A DNA stretch of 36,625 nt from an uncultured Mycoplasmatota bacterium (lineage in GTDB: Bacteria; Bacillota_I; Bacilli_A; RF39; UBA660): contig URXR01000004.1 of NCBI GenBank assembly GCA_900551925.1, positions 1 through 36,625 of the forward strand, written 5' to 3'. Positions 23,432 to 33,300 of this stretch are shown here, piece after piece; position 1 is the stretch's first letter, and each line of letters starts with the position of its first letter. The notes under the pieces were generated by a model. The model saw only the letters and a list, made by a program, of their open reading frames with translations, had not been told where the DNA came from and did no database searches. The translations under genes and the position numbers were made by a program.

Positions 23432-24337
23432 TTATTTCTCCCAATTAAACAACTCTTGTTCTCTATAAAGTTCTACTCCATATTTTTCCTTTACTTTATC
23501 TTTAGCTAAATTCATTAAATATAAGATATCACTGCTAGTAGCACCATCTTTATTAATAATAAAATTAGCATGTTTACTACTTATTTCAGCTCCTCCATAA
23601 TTATAACCTTTTAAATTACAATCTTCGATTAGTTTTCCAGCATACATGCCTTCAGGATTTCTAAATACTGACCCAGCGGATGGATACTCTAAAGGTTGAG
23701 AAGCCATTCTTCTTTGTTTTCTATCACACACTAAATCCATTATTTCCTCTTTTTCACCTTTTTCTAATTTAAAATAAGCTTTTAAAATAATCCAATCTTT
23801 CTCCATAAAAATAGAATGACGATAACTATAATTTAAATCTTTAACACCAAGTGTTTTAATATTATAATCACTATCTAAAAAATCCACTTTAACTAAAACA
23901 TCACTAACTGCTTGCAAATAAGCTCCAGCATTCATATAAACGGCACCTCCCACATTAGCAGGAATACCACCACCAAACTCTAATCCCCAATAACCTTTCT
24001 TACTCATCATATTTGATAAAACTGCAAAATTATAACCAGCTTCTACTTCAACATTTCCTCCATCTATATTAATAGCATTCAAATTAGAAAGCTTAATAAT
24101 TACTCCATCAAAAGTTTTATCACTTGCTAAAATATTAGAGCCATTACCAAAAACTTTATATTTTAATTTTTTCTTTTTTATAAATTTAAGAATAGTTATT
24201 AAATCATTAACAGCAAAAGGATAAACTACTAAACGCGCTACTCCTCCTGTTTTATATGAAGTTAAAATTTTAAAAGAAACATTTTCCTTATAAGTTCCAA
24301 GTTTTTTTGTATCTATAAGTTTTATTAAATCATTCAA
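23432..24337 (-). CDS. murB: UDP-N-acetylenolpyruvoylglucosamine reductase MurB
   Basis: FAD enzyme that uses NADPH to convert UDP-GlcNAc-enolpyruvate to UDP-MurNAc. Visible motifs: YKTGGVARLVVYP, FGNGSNILASD, GGGIPANVGGAVYMNAGAY (FAD binding), PSAGSVFRNPEG with the catalytic Ser, and AEISSKHANFIINKDGATSSD. The compact 301-residue form without the type I insertion fits the type II MurB of Firmicutes. ATG 24337 lies 5-10 nt after an AGGTGATTTG-like site, within a few nt of the murG stop. Second last gene of the queH-murG-murB-divIB run. Confidence 0.96.
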   Translation of the reverse strand: MNDLIKLIDTKKLGTYKENVSFKILTSYKTGGVARLVVYPFAVNDLITILKFIKKKKLKYKVFGNGSNILASDKTFDGVIIKLSNLNAINIDGGNVEVEAGYNFAVLSNMMSKKGYWGLEFGGGIPANVGGAVYMNAGAYLQAVSDVLVKVDFLDSDYNIKTLGVKDLNYSYRHSIFMEKDWIILKAYFKLEKGEKEEIMDLVCDRKQRRMASQPLEYPSAGSVFRNPEGMYAGKLIEDCNLKGYNYGGAEISSKHANFIINKDGATSSDILYLMNLAKDKVKEKYGVELYREQELFNWEK

Positions 24338-24347
24338 GTCAAATCAC

Positions 24348-25421
24348 CTATTTAATTAACCTTTCTATTTCGTCATAAATTCTTGATAAACTATCAGAAA
24401 TTCCCATTTTCTTACTATTATTGCTATAGATTTTATATAAATTCTTATCATTTAATATTTCATCTATTTTTTTAATAAATAAATCTTTATCAAAATCTTT
24501 TTCTTCAATTAAAATAGCAGCCTTATTATTTTCTAAATCACGAGCATTAATAAGCTGATGATTATTAGCTACATAAGGACTAGGAATTATAATTGCCGGA
24601 ATCCCAAGAGCAGTAATTTCCGCAATTATCGTAGCGCCTGCCCTAGTAACAATCAAATCCGTAAATTTTAAAACTGACCCCATATCCTCAATATAAGGAA
24701 CAACCTTTACATTTTTAGGAAGTGAAACTCCTGAAACTTTATCATAATTTCCTTTACCAGAAACTAATAATACCTCATAATTTTTTTCTTTAAATTCCGA
24801 AGTTAAATCAAGTATCTTATCATTTATAGTATCTGCTCCTAAAGAACCCATAGTAATAAGAACTAATTTTTTAGTTATTGATAAATCATAATCTTTTTTA
24901 TTTCCCTTATGAGCATGTAAAACTTCTTCCCCACGAGGATTACCAGTCAAAACAATATTTTTATGGTCAAAATATTTTCTAGAACTTTCCATTGAAATAC
25001 AAATAGTATCGGCATATTTACTTAAAAATCTATTAGCTTTTCCTGGAATACTATTTTGTTCATGAAGTAAGACTCTTACTCCTAACTTTTTAGCAGCTAA
25101 AACAACTGGAAAAGTAACATAACCTCCTACTCCAATTACAATATTTGGTTTAAACTTTTTCATTAGCTTTTTACATTTACTAGTACCCTTAACAGTATTA
25201 ATTCCAAACATAGTTATTTTTTTTATACTTTTTCCAAGACCATTCATCTTGATTCCTACATAATCAATTCCTAAATTTGGTATAATATCTTTTTCCATTC
25301 GATCAGTTGTACCAATATATAAAATTTTAGCCTCTTTATCTTCTTCTTTTATTTTATTTATAATACTAAGAGCAGGATAAATATGTCCCCCAGTTCCTCC
25401 TGCTGATACTATATATCTCAT
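24348..25421 (-). CDS. murG: Undecaprenyl-PP-MurNAc-pentapeptide GlcNAc transferase MurG
   Basis: Adds GlcNAc to lipid I to make lipid II at the inner membrane face. The N-terminal glycine loop SAGGTGGHIYPALSI, LLHEQNSIPGKANRFL, the GVGGYVTFP loop and the C-terminal donor site (VTRAGATIIAEITALGIPAIIIPSP, two adjoining parts) are all intact; 357 residues is standard for the GT28 family. ATG 25421 follows AAGGAGTGG. It is followed after 10 nt by murB. Confidence 0.97.
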   Translation of the reverse strand: MRYIVSAGGTGGHIYPALSIINKIKEEDKEAKILYIGTTDRMEKDIIPNLGIDYVGIKMNGLGKSIKKITMFGINTVKGTSKCKKLMKKFKPNIVIGVGGYVTFPVVLAAKKLGVRVLLHEQNSIPGKANRFLSKYADTICISMESSRKYFDHKNIVLTGNPRGEEVLHAHKGNKKDYDLSITKKLVLITMGSLGADTINDKILDLTSEFKEKNYEVLLVSGKGNYDKVSGVSLPKNVKVVPYIEDMGSVLKFTDLIVTRAGATIIAEITALGIPAIIIPSPYVANNHQLINARDLENNKAAILIEEKDFDKDLFIKKIDEILNDKNLYKIYSNNSKKMGISDSLSRIYDEIERLIK

Positions 25422-25448
25422 AGAACCACTCCTTATTTAATTATATCA

Positions 25449-26060
25449 TTAAACTAATGTATTATTAACTTTTTTTGTAAAGTTTTTAGAATATTTACAT
25501 CCACAATAATCTTGTCTATATAAATCATATTCTCTAGATAATAATATACTTTTTTTATAGCCATCCCTCTTCTTAAAATCAGAAAATAAATAAGAAACAC
25601 CATATTTCTCTTCTAAAAGATACCCAATTTCATTAATCATTTTACTATTCTTATGAGGACTTACTGATAAAGTAGTCGTAAAATAATCATAACCATTTTC
25701 TTTAGCATACAAACAAGTTTTTTCCATTCGCATATAAATGCACTTATAACAACGAGCTCCTCCTTCTTTTTCTTCCTCTAAACCAGAAATAACTTCTTCA
25801 TATTTTAAAGGTTCATAAGTACCAGAAATAAACTTATTATGAGAAGTTTTATCTAAAAACTTAATTTGCTCATTTTTTCTTTTTATAAATTCCTCTTCGG
25901 GATAAATATTCGGATTATAATAATAAATATCCATCATAAAATACTTATTAAGTAACATAAGAACCGAACTAGAACAAGGCGCACAACAACTATGTAACAA
26001 TAATTTAGACCTTTTATCAAGTTTTTCTAAAAACTGTTCAAACTCCTTATAAGATTCCAT
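25449..26060 (-). CDS. queH: Epoxyqueuosine reductase QueH
   Basis: Last step of queuosine synthesis in tRNA wobble position 34, the iron-sulfur alternative to QueG. The DUF208 pattern is complete: LLLHSCCAPCSSSVL, YYYNPNIYPEEEFIKR, GARCYKCIYMRMEKT, TTLSVSPHKN and QDYCGCKYS, with the paired cysteines that hold the cluster and an additional metal. 203 residues. ATG 26060 follows AAAGGTGATTTT. It precedes murG by 27 nt and so probably heads this operon; the association with wall genes looks like simple packing. No queuosine-precursor genes are in the window, so Q may be salvaged. Confidence 0.92.
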   Translation of the reverse strand: MESYKEFEQFLEKLDKRSKLLLHSCCAPCSSSVLMLLNKYFMMDIYYYNPNIYPEEEFIKRKNEQIKFLDKTSHNKFISGTYEPLKYEEVISGLEEEKEGGARCYKCIYMRMEKTCLYAKENGYDYFTTTLSVSPHKNSKMINEIGYLLEEKYGVSYLFSDFKKRDGYKKSILLSREYDLYRQDYCGCKYSKNFTKKVNNTLV

Positions 26061-26094
26061 AAAATCACCTTTAAGTATTTTATCATAATTTAGA

Positions 26095-26128
26095 AAAAAT
26101 AAAAAGCACTAAGTAATAACCCTAGTGC
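26095..26128 (-). terminator. Terminator of the UMP-kinase-like locus
   Basis: Minus-strand stem GCACTA / TAGTGC (26128-26123, 26111-26106), then T-rich tail. The stop TAG of the reading frame lies in the 3' arm. Confidence 0.75.
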
Positions 26129-26807
26129 CCTTTTCACCACTGATTACTTCTTCAATATTATCTATCTCATCTGCTTTATAAACATAAAGTGGTATCTTAT
26201 GCTTAGTAAGTTCTACTAAAGCTTCAGCATCTAAAATAAGTAGTGAAGAGACCCCTTGCGAAAGTGACAAGTTAAGAAGCTCTTCATGAGTTATGGTATC
26301 TAACTTTTTAGCATCAGAATTTTTTGGATCCCTATCATAAATACCATCAACATTCTTAGCCATTAAAATTAAATCAGCATCATATTCAATAGCTTTAGAA
26401 ACCGTTGTCATATCAGTCGATAAATTAGGAACTCCCAAACCTCCTCCTAAAATAACTATCTTACCTTGCTTAAGATCTTATAACACATCACTTAAAATAG
26501 CTTTTTTTACAACTCCTAATACTTCAAAAGCACTATAACAAGTAGCAATTACTTCATCTTTATTTAAATAAGATTCCATAGCTAAAGCATTCATAATAGT
26601 ACCAAGCATTCCCATATAGTCAGAAGTAGCACTAGAAATATTTAAGCTATTCCTACCTCGCCAAAAATTACCTCCTCCAACTACTACTAAAAGTTCATTG
26701 TCTTTTCCTATTTCTCTAATTTCCGAACAAATCTTTTCTATTTTTTTTGTATCTATATTAGAATCACCTTTTAATGATTCTCCACTAACCTTTAAAACTA
26801 TTCTCAT
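26109..26807 (-). pseudogene. UMP kinase-like (PyrH) gene interrupted by an in-frame TAA
   Basis: The N-terminal part (26807-26478) reads MRIVLKVSGESLKGD, VVVGGGNFWRGR, ATSDYMGMLGTIMNALA, clearly the PyrH fold; a TAA (26480-26478) stops it. The same frame then continues without shift: DLKQGKIVILGGGLGVPNLS..., DADLILMAKNVDGIYDRDP and a C-terminus ending GEKGTRVIT. The whole is 232 codons, normal for PyrH, so a single base change (Tyr codon to TAA would suffice) explains the break. Other conserved positions have also drifted: GTGNP reads GLGVP and the (V)MD-x-TA motif reads ILDAEA, suggesting an older relaxation or a divergent paralogue. PyrH is normally essential for pyrimidine nucleotides, so another copy or a sequence error must be considered. 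frr, the usual neighbour, is absent. Confidence 0.75.
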
Positions 26808-26811
26808 TTTT

Positions 26812-26845
26812 CCTCCAAAAAAAATTCGGGGAGTAACCCTGAATT
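26812..26845 (-). terminator. Terminator of rubrerythrin
   Basis: Minus-strand stem AATTC(A)GGG / CCC(C)GAATT with T8 after it, overlapping the rubrerythrin stop; the T run is followed at once by the ribosome-binding site of the UMP-kinase-like gene. Confidence 0.75.
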
Positions 26846-27386
26846 ATTTATAATTTTCTGCTTTTACTTCCATATAACTTTGTGGATGAGCACAAACAGG
26901 ACATACATCTAATGCTTCTTTACCTACATAAACATGACCGCAATTTCTACAAATCCAAATTTTATCTTCATCTTTCTTAAATACACGATCATCTTCAATA
27001 TTTTTAAGTAATGTTAAATATCTTTCTTCATGTTCTTTTTCAATTTTTGCTACTTCTTCGAAAAGATATGCAATATGATCAAATCCTTCTTCACGAGCTT
27101 CTTTAGCAAAATCTTTATACATTTCTGTCCATTCATAATTTTCACCCTTAGCAGCATCTTCTAAATTACTAAGAGTATCTTTTATTTCTCCACCTTGTAA
27201 TAATTTAAACCACATTTTAGCATGTTCTTTTTCATTATTAGCAGTTTCTTCAAAAATAGCTGCTATTTGTTCATAACCATCCTTTTTTGCTTTGCTAGCA
27301 TAATAAGTATATTTATTTCTAGCTTGAGATTCTCCTGCAAAAGCAGTCATTAAATTCGCTTCTGTTTTACTTCCTTTTAATTCCAT
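26844..27386 (-). CDS. rbr: Rubrerythrin
   Basis: Non-haem di-iron peroxidase protecting anaerobes from hydrogen peroxide. The ferritin-like four-helix domain has the iron ligands in AFAGESQARNKY, ANNEKEHAKM, EAREEGF and KIEKEHEERY; the C-terminal rubredoxin-like domain has CRNCGHVYVG and CPVCAHPQ, four Cys for one iron. 180 residues and domain order are standard. Monocistronic, with a good promoter upstream and a terminator at the stop. Start follows CTGGAGGTAAT. Confidence 0.96.
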   Translation of the reverse strand: MELKGSKTEANLMTAFAGESQARNKYTYYASKAKKDGYEQIAAIFEETANNEKEHAKMWFKLLQGGEIKDTLSNLEDAAKGENYEWTEMYKDFAKEAREEGFDHIAYLFEEVAKIEKEHEERYLTLLKNIEDDRVFKKDEDKIWICRNCGHVYVGKEALDVCPVCAHPQSYMEVKAENYK

Positions 27387-27406
27387 AATTATTACCTCCA
27401 GTTAAT

Positions 27407-27435
27407 ATTATAATATCTTTTAAATTATAATTCAA
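27407..27435 (-). promoter_or_regulatory. Promoter of rubrerythrin
   Basis: On the minus strand TTGAAT (27435-27430), 17-nt spacer, TATAAT (27412-27407). No clear PerR box was recognised. Confidence 0.75.
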
Positions 27436-27461
27436 GAGTAAAAAAAGTTTTATCTAATAAA

Positions 27462-27834
27462 TTATAAATTAACTTGATACTCTAAAGACATAGCTACATC
27501 TTCGGGTAATTGCATAGTAGTCATAGCTTCTATATCAACTACTTCTTTTGGATAAATATTTCTGTTTAATGAAATATATAAAATAATTATTTCCTTACTA
27601 TCACTCATCATGCTTATCTTTTTATCCATACTATCAAAATACTCTGTTAATGCTACTATCACATCTCTGTTCTTATCACTTGTTCTTTTTCTAATTAATG
27701 ACTACCACCTAAAATAGCATAACTTGTTCCTAATATTATTGCTATAAGCCCTATTAAAGTTATTGTTAAGCATATAGTATATATACTTTTTTAATTTCCC
27801 CAGACTTTATTTAGTTTTATACATATTTATTATA
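27462..27834 (-). pseudogene. Remnant of a secreted protein gene, several frame breaks
   Basis: Read on the minus strand from ATG 27834, the pieces MYKTK, KLKKVYILYA, then (other frame) LTITLIGLIAIILGTSYAIL, then (third frame) an open stretch ending at 27462 with MTTMQLPEDVAMSLEY form what looks like one former protein: basic N-terminus, hydrophobic helix of the kind seen in SipW-type signals (GTSYA), then a soluble domain. A nonsense codon and two frame changes separate the parts. The 66-codon GTG-started remainder (27662-27462) has no ribosome-binding site. Alternatively the last part is a small real gene; I consider decay more likely. Confidence 0.4.
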
Positions 27835-27843
27835 TACTTAAAC

Positions 27844-27877
27844 AAAAAAATAACAAGTCATTTTAAAAACAACTTGT
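27844..27877 (-). terminator. Terminator of uvrC
   Basis: Minus-strand stem ACAAGT / ACTTGT (27877-27872, 27858-27853) followed by TATTTTTTT, 11 nt after the uvrC stop. Confidence 0.65.
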
Positions 27878-27888
27878 CAATATAAATT

Positions 27889-29646
27889 CTACTTATCTTC
27901 CTCATTTAAAAACTCCAACAAACTAACTGCTACATCATGAGGAATTATTTCACTAAGTTCTTCTAAACTAGCATTCTTTATTTTATTTATACTAGGGAAC
28001 TTTTTAAGAAGAAGCTTTCTTCTTTTTTCTCCAATTCCTGGAACATCTTCTAAAACACTTCTAAGCATTCCTTTATTTTTAATATTACGATGATAAGTAA
28101 TAGCAAATCTATGAACTTCTTCTTGCATTTTATATAAATAGACAAAAAGATTATTATTCGTAGGACTAATCTCTGCATAATTAGTTAGAACTATTTTTGA
28201 AGTTTTATGCTTATCATCTTTCTTAAGTCCAATAACACATATATCTAAATGAAGACTATCTAAAACCTCAAGAGCCGCAGCAATTTGAAGCCTTCCTCCA
28301 TCTACTATTATTAAATCAGGAAGTTCAGTCTTTTCCATAAGAGCTCTTTGAAACCTTCTATAAATTACTTCTTTCATTGCTCCTAAATCATCATGCACAT
28401 CTGCCATCATCTTATATTTTCTATACTCATTCTTATCTGGTAAAAAGTCTCTAAAAACTACCATTGCTCCTACATAATAAGTACCAAAAAGATGAGAATT
28501 ATCATATAGTTCTATTCTCTCTAACTTTTTAAGACCTAAAATATTTTTTAAATCATTAATAGCCTCTAAACGTATCTTATCATCTTTTTTAATTTTCTCT
28601 AACTTTTCTTTAGCAACTATCTCAGCATTTAAATTAGCCATATCAAGAATTCTTTTAATATCACCTTTTTTAGGAATAGAAACAGGAACCTCTAAAATAT
28701 TTTCTAAACTTGAACCATTTAAAGTATCATTAATAATTATTCTCTTAGGTAAACTATAAGTATCATAAAAATTAATAATATATCTTAAATAAGTATCATC
28801 TCTATCGACATAACCATTAATAATTTTATGAACTTTTCCTATTAAAACTCCATCACGTATAAACATAACTAAAACTATTAAAAAGTTATCCACTTCATAA
28901 AAACCAAAAACATCAAAATTATATCTTATATTAGACACTATAATCTGTTTACTTATTGTGTTTTTGATATCTGAAATTAAATTTTTAATTTCTAAAGCTC
29001 TTTCATATTGTAAATTTTCACTTGCTTTAGTCATTTCTTCCTCTAATTTTTTAGTTAAAAACTTATAATCACCATTTAAAATTCTTACAATATCTTTAGT
29101 CATATCATTAATAACTTTAGAACTAACCTCGATCTTGCAATATCCTAAACACTCATTAATATGATAATATAAACATAAATCCTTTTTTAAGGTTTCACAT
29201 TTCCTAAGAGGATAAATTCTATTTATCAAATTAACTGTATTTCTAGCACTTACTACATTAGGAAAAGGTCCAAATACTTTCCCTTTTATTTTTTTTCTTG
29301 CTTTACTTCTAACTATTTTCAAAGTCGGATATTTATTATCAGTTAAAACAATATAAGGATAAGTTTTATCATCTTTAAGTAAAATATTATACTTTGGATT
29401 ATATTTCTTTATTAAATTAATTTCTAATATTAAAGATTCTGTTTCAGTATTAGTAATAATATATTCAAAATCACTTATATTATCTACTAAAACTTTAGTC
29501 TTACCAGTTTGAACCTTATTAAAATAAGAATTAACTCTTCTCTTTAAGTTCTTAGCTTTACCAACATAAATAATAAGACCATCTTTATTTTTCATTAAAT
29601 AACAACCAGGTTTCTCTGGCACTAATTTTAATTTCTCCTTAAGCAT
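27889..29646 (-). CDS. uvrC: UvrABC system protein C
   Basis: Makes both incisions of nucleotide excision repair. Domains in order: GIY-YIG nuclease (residues about 5-90: GCYLMKNKDGLIIYVGKAKNLKRRV split by the motif Tyr and Gly), a Cys-rich linker (CETLKKDLCLYYHINECLGYC, in parts), UVR motif (about 185-220), RNase H-like 5' nuclease (LERIELYDNSHLFGTYYVGAMV, DGGRLQIAAALEVL) and a C-terminal helix-hairpin-helix pair (VPGIGEKRRKLLLKKFPS). 585 residues, normal. ATG 29646 is chosen over an upstream GTG (29676) because the promoter's -10 (29683-29678) would place the transcript start downstream of that GTG. Confidence 0.96.
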   Translation of the reverse strand: MLKEKLKLVPEKPGCYLMKNKDGLIIYVGKAKNLKRRVNSYFNKVQTGKTKVLVDNISDFEYIITNTETESLILEINLIKKYNPKYNILLKDDKTYPYIVLTDNKYPTLKIVRSKARKKIKGKVFGPFPNVVSARNTVNLINRIYPLRKCETLKKDLCLYYHINECLGYCKIEVSSKVINDMTKDIVRILNGDYKFLTKKLEEEMTKASENLQYERALEIKNLISDIKNTISKQIIVSNIRYNFDVFGFYEVDNFLIVLVMFIRDGVLIGKVHKIINGYVDRDDTYLRYIINFYDTYSLPKRIIINDTLNGSSLENILEVPVSIPKKGDIKRILDMANLNAEIVAKEKLEKIKKDDKIRLEAINDLKNILGLKKLERIELYDNSHLFGTYYVGAMVVFRDFLPDKNEYRKYKMMADVHDDLGAMKEVIYRRFQRALMEKTELPDLIIVDGGRLQIAAALEVLDSLHLDICVIGLKKDDKHKTSKIVLTNYAEISPTNNNLFVYLYKMQEEVHRFAITYHRNIKNKGMLRSVLEDVPGIGEKRRKLLLKKFPSINKIKNASLEELSEIIPHDVAVSLLEFLNEEDK

Positions 29647-29677
29647 ATAAATACCCCACTTTTTAAATACTACCATT

Positions 29678-29706
29678 ATTATACTAATAAAACTTCAACT
29701 TGTAAA
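29678..29706 (-). promoter_or_regulatory. Promoter of uvrC
   Basis: On the minus strand TTTACA (29706-29701), 17-nt spacer, TATAAT (29683-29678). The -35 shares its bases with the -35 of the divergent yigZ promoter. Confidence 0.65.
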
Positions 29707-29728
29707 ATCTAAAATAACCGTTTATAAT
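29700..29728 (+). promoter_or_regulatory. Promoter of yigZ
   Basis: TTGTAA (29700-29705), 17-nt spacer, TATAAT (29723-29728). Back to back with the uvrC promoter, with the -35 elements overlapping by five bases. Confidence 0.75.
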
Positions 29729-29743
29729 TAACTTGGTGATTTT

Positions 29744-30319
29744 ATGTATATCGTAAAAAATACTAATCTAAATGAAATAACGATTAAAAATTCTAAATTT
29801 ATTGCTCTTGTTTATCCAGTAGATAACATAACTGATATAAATAATATCTTAACAAAAACAAAACAAAAATATAAAGATGCTACTCATATTGTTTATGCTT
29901 ACAAACTAATAAATAACCAAAAATATAGTGATGATAAAGAACCAAGTGGTACGGCAGGACTTCCTATTATGGAAATTATAGATAAAAAAAATCTTATCAA
30001 TATCCTAATTATTGTGGTTAGATATTTTGGAGGTATAAAACTAGGTGCTGGAGGGCTGATAAGAGCTTATTCTAATGCTACCAAAGAAGTTCTATTAAAA
30101 ACAGAAATAAAGCCCTATATAAAATATAATTATTATATGCTAAGCTGTGATTATGATAACTTAAAACTATTAAATACTCTCTGTGCTAATTTAGAAATAA
30201 TCCAAAAAACATTTAATGAGCAAATAAAGTACCAAATAAAAATAAAAGATGAAGAAGATAATATCCAAAATATCTTTAAAAACACAAAAATAATAGTTCA
30301 AAAAATTGAAAACATTTAA
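29744..30319 (+). CDS. yigZ: YigZ/IMPACT family protein (UPF0029)
   Basis: Conserved protein of unclear function; IMPACT in eukaryotes inhibits the eIF2 kinase GCN2 and bacterial members are thought to bind nucleic acid or ribosome-related partners. The N-terminal UPF0029 domain shows KNSKFIALVYPV, DATHIVYAY, DDKEPSGTAGLPIMEII and VVRYFGGIKLGAGGLIRAY, the family signature. The C-terminal DUF1949 half (about 125-191) is shorter and less conserved. ATG follows TTGGTGATTTT. Own promoter, and a terminator shared with nifJ. Confidence 0.9.
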   Translation: MYIVKNTNLNEITIKNSKFIALVYPVDNITDINNILTKTKQKYKDATHIVYAYKLINNQKYSDDKEPSGTAGLPIMEIIDKKNLINILIIVVRYFGGIKLGAGGLIRAYSNATKEVLLKTEIKPYIKYNYYMLSCDYDNLKLLNTLCANLEIIQKTFNEQIKYQIKIKDEEDNIQNIFKNTKIIVQKIENI

Positions 30320-30336
30320 GAACTATTATTTTTTTA
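30289..30336. terminator. Bidirectional terminator between yigZ and nifJ
   Basis: Long stem AATAATAGTTC (30289-30299) / GAACTATTATT (30320-30330) with the yigZ stop in the loop. T runs follow on both strands, so it can end both convergent genes. Confidence 0.75.
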
Positions 30337-30343
30337 ATAAGAA

Positions 30344-33300
30344 CTATTTATTAGCTAATTCTTCTAAAGATTTATAATTATCAATAATATCCTCTTTATT
30401 TTTCTCTAAAAGTTCCTTATTAGAGCGATATCTATTTTCATTTCTAAAAATTTCCTCTAGTCTTTCAAAATCTGCTCCAGAATCAAGACTAAACTTACCA
30501 GTTTCAGGATTATATCTAAAAAGTGGAAAATATCCTGATAAAGTTGCTAACTTTTCCTCTTGTAAAGAATCTTTCATTCCCGTTTTAATTCCATGTGCAA
30601 TACAAGGAGCATAAGCAATTAATATTGAAGGACCTGGATACTTCTCAGCTTCTAATATTGTTCTAATTGTATGCATATAATTAGCCCCAAGTGAAATAGT
30701 ACCAACATAAACATGAGGATAATTTAAGGCTATTTTTGCCAAATTTTTCTTAGCAGTCTTCTTTCCACTACTGGCAAATTTAGCAATTGCTCCTGGTCTT
30801 GTTGCTTTTGAAGACTGACCTCCTGTATTAGAATAAACTTCTGTATCAAGCACTAAAATATTAACGTTCTCATTGTTAGCTAAAACATGATCTATACCAC
30901 CATAACCTATATCATATGCCCAGCCATCTCCTCCAACTAACCAAACACTTTTTTCTTTTATATATTTTTTAAAAGGTTCAATTTCCTTAAAATCTTCATA
31001 ATCTAAATTTTCATAAACTTTAAACGATACTTCCTTAGAATAATTATTTAAATACTCCTCTATTAATTTTTTATTATGATCATTTACTTTATCAATATTA
31101 TCTTGCATCAACTTGCTAATTTTTTCCTTCATAAAATCTTCAGCAATTCTAATTCCATATCCAAATTCAGCATTATCTTCAAATAAAGAATTAACCCAAG
31201 GCACGCTCCAAGGTGTACTAGGAAGAGCAGCTCCATAAATAGAAGAACATCCCGTAGCATTAGCAATCATTAAATTGTCTTTAAATAGTTGTGATAAAAG
31301 TTTTAAATAAGGAGTTTCCCCACAACCACTACAAGCACCTGAGAATGAAAAACTAGGTTTTATAAATTGACTTCCCTTTACAGTGTTAACATCCATTACT
31401 TTTTTATCTTCAAGTGTTTCCAAATAATTAAATTTTACCTTTTCTTTTTCTTTAATTTTATCCATCCTTATCGCACCGGTTGGACAAATATTACTACATA
31501 AAAAGCATCCTGTACAATCATAAACAGACACTCCAACAGTATACATTAAATCATGATCTTTTATTTTAGCTTCCTTACAGTCTTGTTTTACTTCTTCCGG
31601 AGCTTTTTCATATTCATCTTTTGTAAGTAAATATGGTCTTACAACAGCATGAGGACAAACAAAAGAACACAAATTACACATTATACATTTTTCTTTATCA
31701 TAACTAGGAACTATATTAGAAATTCCTCTTTTCTCCAAAGCAGATAAACCAGGTTCATAAATACCATCTTCTTTACCCTCAAACATACTAACTTTAATAT
31801 CATTACCCATATCATGTTCAAGTAATGAAAAAATATTATTTTGTACCGCTTCTTTTTCCATTACTCCTATTTCCATAATATTAACTTTATTAATATTATT
31901 TAAAGCATCTTTTAAAGCATTTAAGTTAGCATTAACAACTCTTTCTCCTTTAGAAGAAAAGTTCTTTTTTATCATTTCTTCTATATAACTAAGATAATTA
32001 GAACGAGGCATCAGATTAGCTAAATGTAAAATAACACTTTCCATAATCATACTTATCTTATTAGGAATTCCATTATCTTTAGCTATTTTTGAAGCATTAA
32101 TAGTATAAACACTAATATCTCTTTTCTTAATTATATCTAAATAATTTTGAGGAAGTTTTAATTCATCTACCTCTGTATTTAAAATAAATATTCCCTCTTC
32201 TTCTATCTTATCTAACATATTAAATTTCTTTAAATATGTATCTTTAGAACACACTACTACTTTAGGATTCTCAACATAATAAGTACTACGTATTGGATTA
32301 TCACTAAATCTTAAATGACTTTTAGTAACACCCCCACTTTTCTTAGAATCATACTCAAAATATCCTTGAACATATTTTTCCGTATTTTCTCCCACAATTG
32401 TTAAAATATCTTTTGAAGTAGTAATAAGTCCATCAGAACCATATCCATAAATTAGCATTTCCTCATAATCTTTTTTAAATTTTGTAGTAGTTCGTTCTAA
32501 AGAAAGATTAGTAACATCATCCAAAATACCTAAAGTAAAACTTCGATTATTATTAGTATTTAAATATCGATATACTGCCTCGATATCATTTAAATTTGTA
32601 TTTTTAGAAGAAAGTCCATATCTTCCCCCCACTACTTCGATATTTAAATCATAAGTTTTAATAATATCGCTTACATCCAAACATAATGGATCTTTGCCCG
32701 CACCAAATTCCTTCACTCTATCTAAAACTGCTATTTTTTTAACTGAATTAGGCAAAACTTTTAAAAAGTACTTAGCTGAAAATGGTCGATAAAGATGTAC
32801 TTCAATAAGACCAATTTTCTCTTTAGAAAGATCAATATATTCTTTTATAGTTTCACAAACAGACCCCATTGCCACAATAATATGTTTAGCTTTTTTATCT
32901 CCATAATAATTAAAAGGTTTATAATCACGCCCTGTAATTTTATTAATCTCTTCCATATAACTATTTACAATATCAGGCATATTATCATAAAACTTATTAC
33001 GAGCTTCAATTGCTTGAAAATACATTGTATCTCCTTGATTACTACCTCTAGTATTAGGATTATCTATATCAAGAGATCTATTTCTAAATTCTTGTAAAGC
33101 TTTTTTATCAATTAACTTTTCAATTTTATCAAAATCAATTACCTCAATTTTATTATACTCATGAGAAGTACGGAAACCATCAAAAAAGTTTAAAAAAGGA
33201 AGTCTTCCCTTTATAGCAGAAAGATAACACACACTTGTTAAATCCATAACTTGTTGCACTGAACTAGAAGCTAAAATCGAAAAGCCCGTTCCCCTTGCCG

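Noticed and set aside
26478..26480. Recoding at the TAA in the UMP-kinase-like gene (selenocysteine or reassignment)
   Set aside because: TAA is not a selenocysteine codon and is used as a normal stop by many genes here.
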